Shown here piece after piece: positions 21,252-33,900 of a DNA stretch of 64,000 nucleotides. Each line of letters opens with the position of its first letter. Positions within the stretch are counted from its first letter, which is position 1. The stretch is taken from contig JAZBRS010000026.1 in NCBI GenBank assembly GCA_037176725.1, positions 99,741,501 to 99,805,500 of the forward strand. Direction: 5' to 3'. A program made the position numbers and the translations under genes. The notes under the pieces were generated by a model. It searched no databases, was not told the DNA's origin, and saw nothing but the letters and a program-made list of their open reading frames with translations. The stretch comes from Posidonia oceanica. Taxonomy: Eukaryota > Streptophyta > Magnoliopsida > Alismatales > Posidoniaceae.

Positions 21252-24200
21252 TGTTGACACCCCATTTTGACAGGCCGGATCGATTGGAATCTTCTAGTGG
21301 CTTCTGAACCCAAACCTAGGTCCAAACTCACACTTTTCTCTCCCTCTTTCCCCTTAAGACAAGCCCAAACTCAATCTAAGATTACCCCCCTTTCCCGAAC
21401 CCGAAAACTAACCAAAACCCATAGGAAAACTCACCCCTCCTGACTTACCAAACCCACCAAAAAGCCCTTAAAATCTCAGACCAAAACCTCTCCTAAAAAC
21501 CCCAGGAAACTTAGGCAAAACTACTCTTTTTCTACACCTCAAAACCCCTCCAAAACTTTCTCAAAACCAAACCAAAACCCTGGGAACAAGACTAGAGACC
21601 CTAGACCCCACACCCACCAAATTTCACCCCTTTCCGAAACCTCTAAGGCCTCCTTTTGCCCAAATTATCCTTTTCTCTCTCCTGGATTATCCTTTTCTCT
21701 CTCCTCTCTCTCTCTCCTGATTATCCTCCCTCTTTTCACCTCCATTTCTCCCTCTTTTATGCCTGGCTGTGGGCCCCCCTCACGCTCTCGTCTGTTCTCA
21801 ACCTTATTCCTATTTTTATCTTATTTTTACCATTTTCTTGGATTTTCAAAAAATTACTTTCCTTCAACTCCTCTTTTTCTTATTTATTCCTCCATTTCTC
21901 CTTTTTCCCCTCCTTTCTGATTTCCACTTCTCTTCTCTTACTAAACCTTTAAAAAACCCTTAAAACTCTAAAAAAAAAGAAAAACAAGTCAAAATCCTAA
22001 AAAGAAACAATTAAAAAGCTAACCAAACAATTAAAAACAAAAGCCTAACTAAATCCAACCAAAAAAGGGAAATCAAGAATGCAACTAAAAATGCAAAACC
22101 AACCAAAAGAAAATGCTGTAAAACCAAGGAAAGAACCAAAAAGCATCTAGAACAAGTCAAAGTGAGAACCTTACTAAAAAGCAATAAAAAACAATCCCTA
22201 AAAAAAAAAGAAAACGATTAAAATGCTAAGACAATTAATTAAGAAAAAAGAAGAAACCTAACAAATATAAGAGGAAGAACACAAAAAACCAAATAAAAAA
22301 AAGAGGGAAAATGATCCAAAACACCCAACTAAAAACTTAACAAGAAGATCTAACAAAAAAAAGAAATTAATTAAAAAAAAGAAACCAACAAACAAAAATC
22401 AAAAGCAAACCCAAAAGACTTAAGCAAGAAAAGAGGACCAAAATCCAAAATACAAAACCAACCCTAATTAGTTTAAAACAAACTTCAGGAAAATCCTAAT
22501 TAACATCCCAGGTACTTAACAAGAAAAACATAATTAGAAAACAACTCAAAAGATTTAACAAACATTTAATCAAAATCAAAAAACAAATCAAGATGAACAA
22601 ACTCTTAAAAAAAACCCTAATCAAAACCAAACCTCTTTGAACCCAATTAATTAATTAAAAACAATTATTAAAAAACTTAATCAAGGTCCCAACTTAAAAC
22701 ACAATCACTCTAAGAACCTCTCCTATTTTCTTATTTTTATTTTATTTTTTTTAATTTATTTCTCTCATTTCTCTTCTTCTTTTCTTTCTTCCTTTCCATT
22801 TTTTCTTTTCTTTTCTGATTTCTTGGGCCCAGTCCGGCCCACCTCTCCTCTCCTCCTTCCTTTCTTTTCCTTTCTTTTTTTCTTCTTTCTTTTCCACACG
22901 CGCAGGCCCGGCCCGCGGCCATAGTTCCATCCCTTATTCCCTTCTTCTTCTTCTCCTGCCCACTGTGTTTTTTGCTTTTCTTCCTACTGCAGCCTGCGCC
23001 TGCTGCCGACAGCACAGTGCCAGCCTGCCCCGTCCTTGCGCCTCGCATGCCTCCTGCTCAAGCCGAACCGGCGTGCGCCGCTCTCTGCCCGTGCACCTGC
23101 CAGACCTCCTGCCACGCCCTCTCCGAGCCATTAATGGCAATCAGAGATTCGGCAGTGGGAGGAGATCAAGAGGTCAGTGCCCGACGATCAGAAGAGGATC
23201 CTGGATTCACCCAGAAGGTCTGCTTTCCTCCCTTGCACTCCCAGCCCGAGAGAGCAAGTTTCCTCCCAATTTTCCACACACAAAACCTGAATTCTCTCCC
23301 GCTTCGTCCGACTGGAACCAGAGCTCGAATACCATCCAGAATCACTCCCATTTGACTCCCCAATCTCACCTGGACCTCCAGCATTCCTCCCCTTCATCCC
23401 ACTGCCGAGACCAGCCCAGAAACTGCCGGAAACCACCTGAAAACACATCGAGAACCCATCACCACCCCCTCCTGAATTCCCCGCACCATAGCACATCAAA
23501 CTTCCCCAAACTCCGGCCCCAAACTCCCCAGTACACCACCATCCCAGACCACCTGAGCCTCACCTTCGACCTACACCACAGACTGAACCCATCACCACAA
23601 ACACCTCTGCCCATTTTTTCCAGAAAATCACCTAGTGACCAAACTTCTTCTCCAGTCCCTTTCCAGCCCTCCTGAGCGTCCAGAAGCACTCACGAACCCT
23701 CCAGAAGCTCGCCGGTACCCTCCAATCGATCCGGAGAGCAGCGAACACCTCCCCCCACCTCAAGCGACTCCTGCAGCACCCACTGAAGTCAAACCTTCCT
23801 CCGGGCCGCGAAGCTTCGCTCCAGACGTCTAGGAAGCACCGGAGCACGCCACGAAGTGGATCCCAGCACGCCCGAGCCATCGACAGCCTTTGCAACAGCC
23901 GGACGAGCTCCGTCGGCGATCACCAAAGCTGCTGACGTCGGGAGGACTTCTCAGTCGTCGAAACTGGTACCGCACTCTACCCGTCGTCTAGTTTTCTTAC
24001 TCTCTTTCTTTTCCACCCCTTAGATCGGGGTTTCCTTTCCTCCTTCGCCGGGTCTGCATCGCCGCTGACCTGTCTTCTCCGGCGAGCTCGAAGCTCGCCT
24101 CGCCGCTCCGGCCTGCGGAACGGTGCTCCGACGGACGTCCCTGCTCCGCACGGCCTCCAGGAACACGCCAGCGTCTTCAGATCGATCCCTCGACGCCTCG

Positions 24201-27200
24201 GTCACCCGGTCCACCTTCGTACAATCTGCAGACCTCCGGCGCTCTCTCCGGCCTACTCCGAGCCCCGCCGTCGCTCCCCGACGTGACCCAGACCTCCGCC
24301 GAGCTCCGGAGAGCATCGCCGACCGTCCCACGCGCCTCCGACGTCTCTCCTTCCCCCTCGACAGCCACTGGTAGTAACTGTTACAGTGGCCGTCGGCCTG
24401 TTTAAGCCACTGTGCATTTATTTTTTATTTAGTAAGGTTTTTTGTTATTAAATTGCATTTTCGGTTTCAGTTTTTGGTTTATTACTTTAGGGTCCTGCCT
24501 CTGTTAAAATCCATTTAATTTCGTATGTTTAATCTTATAAAATTGCATGAAAAATCTAAAAAATCAGCTAATTACATGTTAGTCCTTCAGTAGTTAATCT
24601 GATTTAAATGCTCTGATTTTACCTTGATAAATTGCATTCTTGGTCCCTGTTGTTTTCCTTATTTACAGTTTAGTCCTCTGATCTGTTAACTTAGGTTTTA
24701 TTTACCTATTTTGCTTACTGCATTGCATTTTTTCCCTCACAGTATTTGATTTTTGCATATAAGTCCCTCATGATGCACAGCATGTTTTTAAATGCATATT
24801 TTGCTTATAAAATTGCATTTTTGACCTTGCATGATTTATAAATTGCACATAAGTCCTCTATTAGTCATTTAAATGCATGTTTTGCTTATAAAATTGCATT
24901 TTCTACCCTACATGATTTGAAAATTGCATACAAGTCCTCTAAATGTCCACAGTAGGTATTTAGATGCATAGTTTGCTTTTAAAATTGCATTTTTGCCCCT
25001 TGCATGTTTGAAAAATTACATATAGGCCCCTGTTTGCATTCAAGACTACTTAGACCCCTGTTTTGCTGGAAAATTTGCATTTTAAACCCTGCTAATTTCA
25101 AAATTGCATGTCAACTTACCATATGATTTCAAAACTTGTCCTGATGCATGTCTATCTTGAAAAATTGCATTTTGAACCCTGCATTTTGCAAAGTTGCATT
25201 CAAACCCCCACCCTTTTTAAAATTGCACGTAGATTCCCCTTTTTTCTGGAAAGTCGCCCCTAAGTCCCTTCTTGCATTCCGCATGCATTGCATCATTGCA
25301 TTTAGCACCCTTTTCACACACTTAAGTACGCCTAGCTCCCCTGAACACGGGAGGACCTGTTTTGCACACCCCTTAGGTCCCTTTTACACTTAGATCCATT
25401 CTTCTCCCCTATTCTGGTCCCTCTGCCTCGAAGTTGGGATATCTTCGGATCCGGCCGTTGGATCTTCTCAAGTAAGCTGCCATGACGACCCCGGCGGAAC
25501 GCTCTCCAGTGTGGACCAATCAGATTCCAGATCAGGCCCCAGATTTCTCAGGTAAGCCCTCCTGAACTTCAGTAGCATTATTTGCATACCATTCGCATTG
25601 CATGGCTTTTGCGCGCTTCCTTTCGCTCTGTTTTCCCGCACTGTTTTGCGTACCGCCATTGTTTTCTCGCACCGTTTTGCTTGCCGCTTTGTTTTCCCGC
25701 ACTGCTTTGCGTGCTGCTTTGTTTTCTCGCATTGTTTTGCATGCCGCTTTGTTTTCTTATACCGTTTTGCGTGCCGCCATGTTTTCTCGCACCGTTTTGT
25801 GTGCCGCCTTTGTTTTCTTACACCGTTTTGCGTGACGCCTTGTTTTCTCGCACCGTTTCGCGTGCCGCTTTGTTTTCTTGCACCGTTTCGCGTGCCGCTT
25901 TGTTTTCTTGCACCGTTTTGCGTGCCGCTTTGTTTTCTTGCACCGTTTGCGTGCCGCTTTGTTTTCTCGCATCGTTTTGCGTGCCGCTTTGTTTTCTTGT
26001 ATCGTTTTGCGTGCCGCCTTGTCTTCTCGCACCGTTTTGCGTGCCGCTCTGTTTTCTCACTCCGTTTTGCATGTCGCTTTGTTTTCTCGCACCGTTTTGC
26101 ATGCCGCTTTCTTTTCTCGCATCATTTTGCGTGTCGCTTTGTTTTCTCGCACCATTTTGCGTGCCGCTTTGTTTTCTCGCACCGTTTTGCATGCCGCTTT
26201 GTTTTCTCGCACCGCTTTGCGTGCCGCTTCGTTTTCTCACACCGTTTTGCGTGTTGCTTTGTTTTCTTGCACCGTTTTGCGTGTGCCTTTGTTTTCTCGC
26301 ACCGTTTTGCGTGCCGCTTCGTTTTCTTGCACTGTTTTGCGTGCCGCCTTCTTTTCTTGCACCGTTTTGCATGCCTCGCCCGTTTCTCGCACCGTTTCGC
26401 GTGTCTCGCTCGTTTCTTGCACCATTCTGCATGCCGATTTTGTTTTTTGCACTGTTTTATGTCGTTGCCCTGTTTCTCGCACCATTTTGCGTGTCGACCT
26501 CGTTTCTTGCATCGTTTTACGTTCTTGCTTCGTTTCTCGCCCCATTTTGCGTGCTTTACATTGTTTCCCCTGCATGTCGCCCGCATTGCCTGTTTTCACC
26601 GTTGTTTTGTTTTATCGCCTGCATTTGCATATAGGGCAGTGATGCTTACTGCCTGGAGTTCTCACGAGCCAGGTTCTGCCCGGTTCGGAACACAGACAGC
26701 GTTGCTGAGCACTTAGATTGCACGTTTACTTTCTCGCATTGCATTCCCCCACTTAGAGCACACCTTTGAGCATTTAGATAGGCACTCATTGGCACTTAGG
26801 CATTCAAAATCTGCATTTCCCTGCGTATGCGAGCGTAAGCCTAGAAAGACCGATTCTCGGGCGTGTCGGGGGTGCCTAACACCTTCCCCGCATGTAACAG
26901 GAGTCCTTGCCCTCTCTCTTGGCCCGCAATGACCATATTGCCCTTATCCTAGGCACGAGTCACATCATTTGCATTCATTTGCATCTCATTTCTTCTGCAT
27001 TGCCTTGCATTGCATCTTTTGCTTGGTTTTTGCGTGATTATTCACGCATATCCCCGGTTTTCCCTGTCTCCCGATCTAATAGACTTGGTGGCGACTCCGA
27101 TTTTGTCTTATCTTCTTCTTTTCTTCCCATTTTTCCTTTTTTAAAATGTTTTCGAGTTAGGTCTTCCTTCTCGGACATAGCCGCTAATAGTTAACCTGAT

Positions 27201-27263
27201 TCTGATCGGTGTACACGAGCTTTGGCAATGTGCATGGACGATCTGAACACCGGGATTACTACA
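21252..27263 (+). repeat. 3' LTR of element A (6012 bp)
   Basis: Same start (TGTTGACACCCC), zones and end (CTACA) as the 5' LTR. It is 282 bp shorter; its 30-bp array spans 25618-26545 with about 31 units against about 40. Other differences are scattered substitutions, denser in the first 600 bp, and small indels. It is followed at once by CAAGC and by B's PMD frame. Confidence 0.95.
25618..26545 (+). repeat. 30-bp tandem array in the 3' LTR of A (about 31 units)
   Basis: Same unit as at 4858-6075. The loss or gain of about nine whole units since insertion accounts for most of the length difference between the two LTRs. Confidence 0.9.
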
Positions 27264-27268
27264 CAAGC
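27264..27268 (+). repeat. Target site duplication of element A, right copy (CAAGC)
   Basis: Identical to 478-482; it marks the right end of A. Confidence 0.95.
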
Positions 27269-28042
27269 GTACTGAACTTGGAGATGATTTGTGGCTTCGG
27301 GGATTTGTCACCCGATTTCTGGGAGAGCTGATCTTCACTCATGGTTGGATGACAGTCGCGATAGAAATTGCTGAAATCGCACTAGCTGGGCGACTAGGCA
27401 GATCGACCTGGCACCAGTCGTCTTGGCTGAAACTTACTGCGGACTGGACTGTATCTCCCACCGCTGCTGCCACTTCCACGGTAGCGAAGTGCTAGTACAG
27501 ATCTGGCTGGCTGCGCACCTTGAACTAAACTTGCTGCGCCCCAGGGCCACATCATTGAAACATACTGCAATAGCGGCCACGCCAAGACAATCAAGAAGGT
27601 CCCCGAAGAATACAAGAAGTTATCTGAGCTGACGGACGACACCGTCACCTGGCGCATCATCCTATCTACAGCTGAGCCCTTTACTATCTTCTTCGATACC
27701 CGCGACGTGCGACTCGTGGTGCTGCCTGGATTCACCAGAGGCATGGAGTATCACCCCATCCGAGTCATGCGGCAGTTTGGCCTCCAGCAGGGCGCCTTCA
27801 TAGACAGCACAGCCCCTAGACTCCTTCAAGCATATCCTTACGGGACAACATCTGCTACAACAAAACTGGCTGATCTCATGCAGCATGGAGTGCGGTCTAC
27901 TGACCTGGCATCTGCACAAGGCTCGGGGTGTACTCCCGAATATTTGACGGAGGTACAAGCTTTCTGGCCTATCAGTGAGATACCTCCTGGCGCTCCGCAG
28001 TTCCCTGACTCCCGGAGGGCAAAGAAAGCCCGGACCGACTAA
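27269..28042 (+). pseudogene. PMD-like ORF of element B, 3' half
   Basis: This continues the frame cut at 482 (TELGDDLWLRGFVTRF aligns with A and C). Two 1-base deletions shift the frame, near 27388 and near 27543; after them the sequence aligns again to the end, with DDTVTWRI, RLVVLPGFT, EYHPIRVMRQFG and the tail PDSRRAKKARTD before the TAA. With the ATT in place of the start codon and A's insertion, B's copy is dead. It still shows that the ORF was already present in an older member of the family. Confidence 0.85.
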
Positions 28043-28582
28043 AGCATCCATGTAACTGTCTGCCTATTTTCTGCTGTAAACTTTTGGCCTGTCACAGGCA
28101 TGTAATCAAGTTCAATCAATACAAAGGCGTTCTGAGCCACCTGTTTGCATTTCAAATCTGCTTCAAGTGCATACATCATCATATCAATCATATCTGTAGG
28201 GCCCCTGGCCAAACTTGCTGCCAAACACTACGGGAAAGTCCTCATTAGTCAATTCAACTGCTGACCCATGACATTTGAACAAACAAGCTGCCGGGCACCG
28301 TCATCCGGATCTTCATCAACGGGCTGGCACCCCCAACTGCCCGGCGATAGGCCCGTCAACCTGTCATCATCTTCGGGCTGGTACACCAAACTACTCGTCT
28401 GGCAAACACGATAGTTTTGTCTTCACCCTCTGCTTTCGATGACAAGGACGTGTTGGCCAACCCCTGGTATCATCCTGATACCAAGGGCATCTTTTGATCG
28501 CCCCTTGGTATCATTCTCCCTCTCTTTCCCTCATGATATTCCTAGTATCATGGGATGCTTTGCTCTTGCGAAATCCATTCAT
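28043..28582 (+). other. Proximal 3' UTR of element B with long hairpins
   Basis: No gene. At 28461-28487 lies the counterpart of A's 12-bp hairpin (CCCCTGGTATCA / TGATACCAAGGG, one mismatch). At about 28526-28550 is a hairpin CATGATA / TATCATG with a loop close to TTCCTAG; C has a hairpin in the same place with different arms. Near 28320 and 28375 are GGCTGGCACCCC and GGCTGGTACACC units. Confidence 0.65.
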
Positions 28583-29200
28583 TTACCAACCGATAAGTCC
28601 GATATCTTATCATCTCTTCCCCTTTGCCGGCCGATAAGTCAGATATCTTATCATTCCTTTATCCCCTCTTTGCCAGCCGATAAGTCCGATATCTTATCAT
28701 TCTATTCATTTATTCATTTGCCGGTCGATAAGTTCGATATCTTATCATCTCTCTCCCTTTGCCGGCTGATAAGTCCGATATCTTATCATTCCTTTATCCC
28801 CTCTTTGCCGGCCGATAAGTCCGATATCTTATCATTCTATTCTTTTATTCATTTGCCGGCCGATAAGTCCGATATCTTATCATCTCTCTCCCTTTGCCGG
28901 TTGATAAGTCCGATATCTTATCATTCCTTTATCCCCTCTTTGCCGGCCGATAAGTCAGATATCTTATCATTCTATTCTTTTATTCATTTGCTGACCAATA
29001 AGTCCGATATCATATCATCTCTCTCCCTTTGCCGAGTGATAAGTCCGATATCTTATCATCCCTTCATCCCCTCTTTGCCGGTCGATAAGTCCGATATCTT
29101 ATCATTCTATTCTTTTATTCATTTGCCGGTCGATAAGTCCGATATCTTATCACCCCTTTCCCTTTGCCAGCCGATAAGTCCAATATCTTATCAATCCTTT
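28583..29200 (+). repeat. Tandem array of GATAAG/CTTATC hairpin units, element B
   Basis: About 14 units of GCCGGCCGATAAG, TCCGATAT, CTTATC with T/C-rich spacers, alternating between a short and a longer spacer (a two-unit higher-order period of about 140 bp). Some units are degraded (for example CTGACCAATAAG near 28992). Confidence 0.88.
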
Positions 29201-29205
29201 TCTTA

Positions 29206-29282
29206 TCAAACTTTCAATCAATCAATCAATCCCTCTTTTTCTTATCAATCATCAATCAATCAATCAATCCCTCTTATCAATC

Positions 29283-29313
<31 letters not shown>

Positions 29314-29352
29314 CCTCTTATCAATCATCAATCAATCAATCAATCAATCACT
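29206..29352 (+). repeat. (ATCA)n microsatellite of element B
   Basis: Runs of AATC/ATCA broken by CCCTCTTATC pieces, at the same place in the 3' UTR as in A but longer. Confidence 0.9.
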
Positions 29353-29354
29353 GC

Positions 29355-30385
29355 TCTCTTCGGTTGATAGGACCGTAAACTATCATCTTGAGCATATGTC
29401 TTATTTAGCCTGCAGTTGTGTTATACGGCTGACATCCAGTAACTATCCCTCGTAATTGCACTTTCCGATTGATAGGGCCGTAAACTATCATTCTCTGGCT
29501 GATGATCCAAAACTCATCCTTGGCTGATATCCAAAACTATCACTTGCAATTACGTTATACGGCTAATATCCAGTAACTATCCCTTGCAATTGCACTTTCC
29601 TGTTGATAGGCCCGTAAACTATCGCTCCCGATTGATAGGCCCGTAAACTATAGCTTCCGGTTGATAGGACCATAAACTATCACTTGCAATTGCATTATAC
29701 GGCTGATAACCAGTAACTATCTCTCATGATTGCGCTTTTCGGTTGATAGGACCGTAAACTATCACTCCCGGATGATAGGTCCGTAAACTATCGCTTCCGG
29801 TTGATAGGCCCGTAAACTATCGCTTCCGGTTGATAGGACCGTAAACTATCGCTGCGCCAATCATGTTATACGGCTGATATCCAGTAACTATCACTCACAA
29901 ATGCCCTTTCCGGTTGATAGGACCGTAAACTATCACTTCCGGTTGATAGGCCTGTAAACTATCGCTCTTGGTTGATAGGCCCGTAAACTATCGCTTCCGG
30001 TTGATAGGACCGTAAACTATCATTCTCTGGCATTTCCGTTATACGGTTGATAACCAGTAACTATCACTCATGGATTGTGCTTCCGGTTGATAGGACCGTA
30101 AACTATCGCTCCTGGTTGATAGGCCCACAAACTATCGCTCTCGGTTGATAGGCCCGTAAACTATCGCTTCCAGTTGATAGGACCGTAAACTATCCTGCAT
30201 AATCATGTTTTACGGCTGATATCCAGTAACTATCACTCACAACTGCTTTCGGTTGATACGTCCGTAAACTATCGCTTCCGGTTGATAGGTCCGTAAACTA
30301 TTACTTCTGGTTTGATAGGTCCGTAAACTATCGCTTCCGGTTGATAGGACCGTAAACTATCTGGCCGATAAGCCCGACACCTTAT
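29355..30385 (+). repeat. Array of GATAG/CTATC and GATA/TATC hairpin units, element B
   Basis: Same unit types as in A (19670-20735), with more copies of the CCGGTTGATAG + GACCGTAAA + CTATC type, many with GCCCGTAAA in the loop. The GATGA/TCATC type is rare. Confidence 0.88.
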
Positions 30386-30907
30386 CACCCTCTTCACGTG
30401 ACTTTGTCCTAGGATGGCAAAGCCCCGCATCCCCTTTGCGATAGGAGAGTCGGCCTCTCTCCCCTCGCACCCTTTTTGCTAGCTTGCTCCCCGGGCGGGG
30501 ACAAGTTGCACTTTTTTTTCTCACCTTGTCGCACAAGTTTGGCCTGCCTGCCAGGTCTTTGCGCCACATCGTGTTTCTTTCTAGCTTTCTTCTTTTGCAT
30601 CACCTTTGCACTTTCCTTTTCTAGCACTACATACTAGTCCAGCATCATCAACATCTTCTGCTGCATCAGCATTTTTTATCCGTACTAACTTTTGCACTAA
30701 CACTTGCATTGCATTTGCATTGGCATGCATTGCATACTTTGCATCTCATCCATCTGCACCTGCACCTTTGCATTGCGGCAATGGGCTACAATTTTCGGTG
30801 CATCCGCCGAATAAGTAACTCACGTCCATAGCAAACCTTTGCTCTTGTCGGTTAGATGGGGTGTCTTGTCAACCTTGAGCAGCGGCCTAGCTTCGCTTGA
30901 CCTCGCT
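30386..30907 (+). other. Distal 3' UTR of element B
   Basis: Matches A's distal 3' UTR in layout, including GCATCCGCCGAATAAGT and AGATGGGGTGTC upstream of the PPT. No gene. Confidence 0.55.
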
Positions 30908-30921
30908 CAGGGAGGGGCATC
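30908..30921 (+). promoter_or_regulatory. Polypurine tract of element B
   Basis: CAGGGAGGGGCATC, identical to A's, directly before the LTR start TGTTGACACCCC. Confidence 0.85.
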
Positions 30922-33900
30922 TGTTGACACCCCATTTTGACAGGCTTGAATCAATTGGAATCTCTTGGTGACTTCTGGATCCAAACCTAGGTTAAAACTA
31001 CACATTCCTTTTCATCCTACCCTTCAAAACAAGCCTAAACATTACCTAAGATTACACCCCTTTCCCTAGCCCAAAACCTATCCAAAAACTATAGGAAAAC
31101 CCACCATCCGCAACTTGGCAAACCTACCCAAAAACTTAGAAATTTTCAACCCAAAATCACTCCCAAAAACCCTAGAAAACATAGGTAAAACTACCCTTTT
31201 TCTACACCTCAAAACCCTTCCAAAACTTTCCCAAAACTAAACCAAAATCGTAGGTCCAACACTAGAGACCCTAGGCCACACACTCCCCAAATTTCACCTC
31301 TTTTCAAAATCTCTAACCCCTCTATTTACCCAAATTATCCTTTTCTCTCTCTTGGATTATTCTTTTCTCTTTCCTCTCTCTCTCTCCTGATTATCCTCCC
31401 TCTTCTCACTCCCTTCTTTCTCTTCTTCCTGCCTGGCTGTGGGCCCCCCTTGTGCATCTATCTCTTCTCAATCTTATTTTTATTTTTATCTTATTTTTAG
31501 CATTTTCTTTGACTTTCAAAAAATTATTTTCTTTCAACTCCTCGTTTTCCTCCTTACTCCTCCATTTCTCCCTTTTCTTCTTTCCTTCCTTTTTCCTTTC
31601 CTTCCTTCTACTAAATCCCTGAAAAATCCTTAAAAACCTCTAAAACTCTAAAACAAGAGGAAATCAAACCAAAACCCTAAAAGAAATAATAAAAAACTTA
31701 AACAAACCATTAAAAAACCAAAAACCTAACTAAATCTAGCTAAAATGGAAAACCAAGAATGCAACTTAAGAATGCAAAACAAACAAAAGGAAAATGCTGT
31801 AAAATCAAGGAAAAAACCAAAATGTAATCAAAACAAGTAAAAGTATAATCCTATTAAAGAACAATTAAGAAAACAAATCCTAAAAGAAAGGAAATACTTA
31901 AGAAATGCTAAGGCTAGTAATTAAGAAAGAAAAGCTTAACTTAACAATTCTAAAAGAAACAATTTGAAAACATAATTTAAAAATAAAAACAAACAATCAA
32001 AATTTAAGAACACCTAATTAAAAACTTAACAAGAAAACCTAACCTAAAAAAAATATTAAAAGAACTTAACAAACAAAAATCAAGAAACAAATTAGAGAAG
32101 ACTTAAGAAAAAAAAAGACTAAAATCAAAAATCTAAAACTCACCCTAATTAATCTAAAAACAAACTTTAAAAAACCCTAATTAACACCCCAAGTACTTAA
32201 CAAGAAAAACATAATTAAAAAACAACTTAAAAGATTTAACAAACATCAAAATCAGAAACAAATCAAAAACAAAGAAAACCCTAAAAACCCTAATCAAAAC
32301 TAAATCTCTTTAAACCTAATTAACTAATCAAAAACAATCATTAAAAAACTTAATCAAAGTCCTAACTTAAAACACAATCATTCTAAAAACCTTTTCTATT
32401 TTTTATTTTATTTTTACCTAATTTATTTTTCTTCTTTCCCTCCCTCTTTCCCTTCCTTCCTTTCTTCCTTTCTTCCTATTTTTCTTCCTTTTCTTTTCTG
32501 GGCCCGGTCCGACCCGTTCCTCCCTTCCCTTCCCTTTTTCTTTTTTTCTTTTTTTCCTTCGCGGCCCGACCCGCTCGCCCACACCTTCCTCCTCCTCTTC
32601 CCTCCTTCTTCTTCTTCTTTCTCCACAGTCCTCTCCCGCCAGCTCTCTCCCTCTCCTCTTCAAAATTTGATTTCTCTCTTCCCTCTCAATCCCATCGACC
32701 AACAGCTCATCTCCTCCTCTCTCGCGTCTCAGCGGTTCTTCCAGGGGGCATTTACTGCCCGTCCTCTCGCCGGCTGCTCCTCTCCCATCAACAGCAGCTC
32801 CCGCCGGTGGTAATTCAAATCAAGTGCGCCTCTACAGACCCCCAGCTCCTGCTTAAGACCTCCAGCCTTCTCCTCTTCTTTCTTTTTTTTTGTCACCCAG
32901 AGAGAGCAGCCAGAGTGGGAGAGAGCAATCCTCCTCCTTCCTCCTCCGAATTCTGCAACTCTTCCTCCTCTTCCATCCCACTACAATCCAGACCTCCAAC
33001 AACCCAGCAAATCTCTCCCAATTCCTTCCCCAAATCCACCCAGAACTCCAGCACTCCAGAGCCCCCATTCCACAGCCAGAACCATCCCAGAATCACCCCG
33101 CAACTCATCCTTTTTTCTCTCAGAAACCCAACATCACCTTCCCTAAAATTCCCGACACCACTGACCACCTGATCATCCCAATCTCCACCATCATACTCCC
33201 TAGAACACAACCTTTCAAAACCACCCAAGCTCCCCCTCTAACCCCCATCACAAGCCGAACCCACCACTTCAAACACCTTCCCTGACTTCTCTGCCAGAAA
33301 ATCCACCACTAGCAATCTCCCTCTCCAGGCCTCCTTGGATCCACCTGAGCATCCCTACACCATCACCAGACCTCCAGAAGCTCGCCAGAATCCTCCATCT
33401 GGCCTGAGGAGCAGTACATCACCACCCCCACCTCCGGCCATTTGCTGTGCACCCTAAAGTGCCAATCTCCTCATCGGTCTTCGAAGTTTTATTTCGGCTG
33501 TTCAGGAAGCATCAGAGGACCTCAAGCATCGGATCCTAACACCCGCGAGCCGCTGACGACGACCACAGCACCCGGTCCAACCTCACCGGCAACCACTGAG
33601 ACAGCTCACGTCGGGGGAGCTCTCCGGACGTCGAAACAAGTACTGCTCCACGCCATTAGCTTAATTTTCTTCTCTTCTTGCTTCTCCGCCTATTAGTTTA
33701 GCCTTCTGTTCCCTCCTACCTGGAGTCAACGCCGCTGACCCCTTTCTTCTTCGGCGAGCTCCGGCTCTGCCACGCTGCTCTGGTCAGCAGAAGCATGCCC
33801 CGATCGTCACCCGAGGTCCGGGGAGCTTCCAGGAGCATGACTGTGCTTCCAAAATGCTCCCTCGATGCTCTGGCCCTCCGGTCTGCTCCAAAGTCTCCTG

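Larger units (their letters stand above)
483..27263 (+). mobile_element. Element A: complete 26.8-kb Tat/Ogre-type Ty3/gypsy LTR retrotransposon
   Basis: Two LTRs starting TGTTGACACCCC and ending ATTACTACA flank a 14.5-kb internal region, bordered by the 5-bp duplication CAAGC. Order inside: PBS (6778), leader, gag (8129), protease, linker, RT, RNase H, second RNase H, integrase (to about 16708), PMD ORF (17523-18725), hairpin arrays (19100-20735), PPT (21238). The dual RNase H and the PBS type place it in the Tat branch of non-chromovirus Ty3/gypsy elements. It cannot move on its own: gag-pol has several stops and a frameshift, and INT has lost a catalytic residue and its C-terminal domain. 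LTR divergence is a few percent at the outer end and near 1% or less further in, so it is older than element C. Confidence 0.95.

Noticed and set aside
28439..29455. 338-codon ORF with repeats of SYHSFIPSLPADKSDIL type in B's 3' UTR
   Set aside because: It comes from the GATAAG tandem units. In A and C the spacers differ and the frame is not kept.
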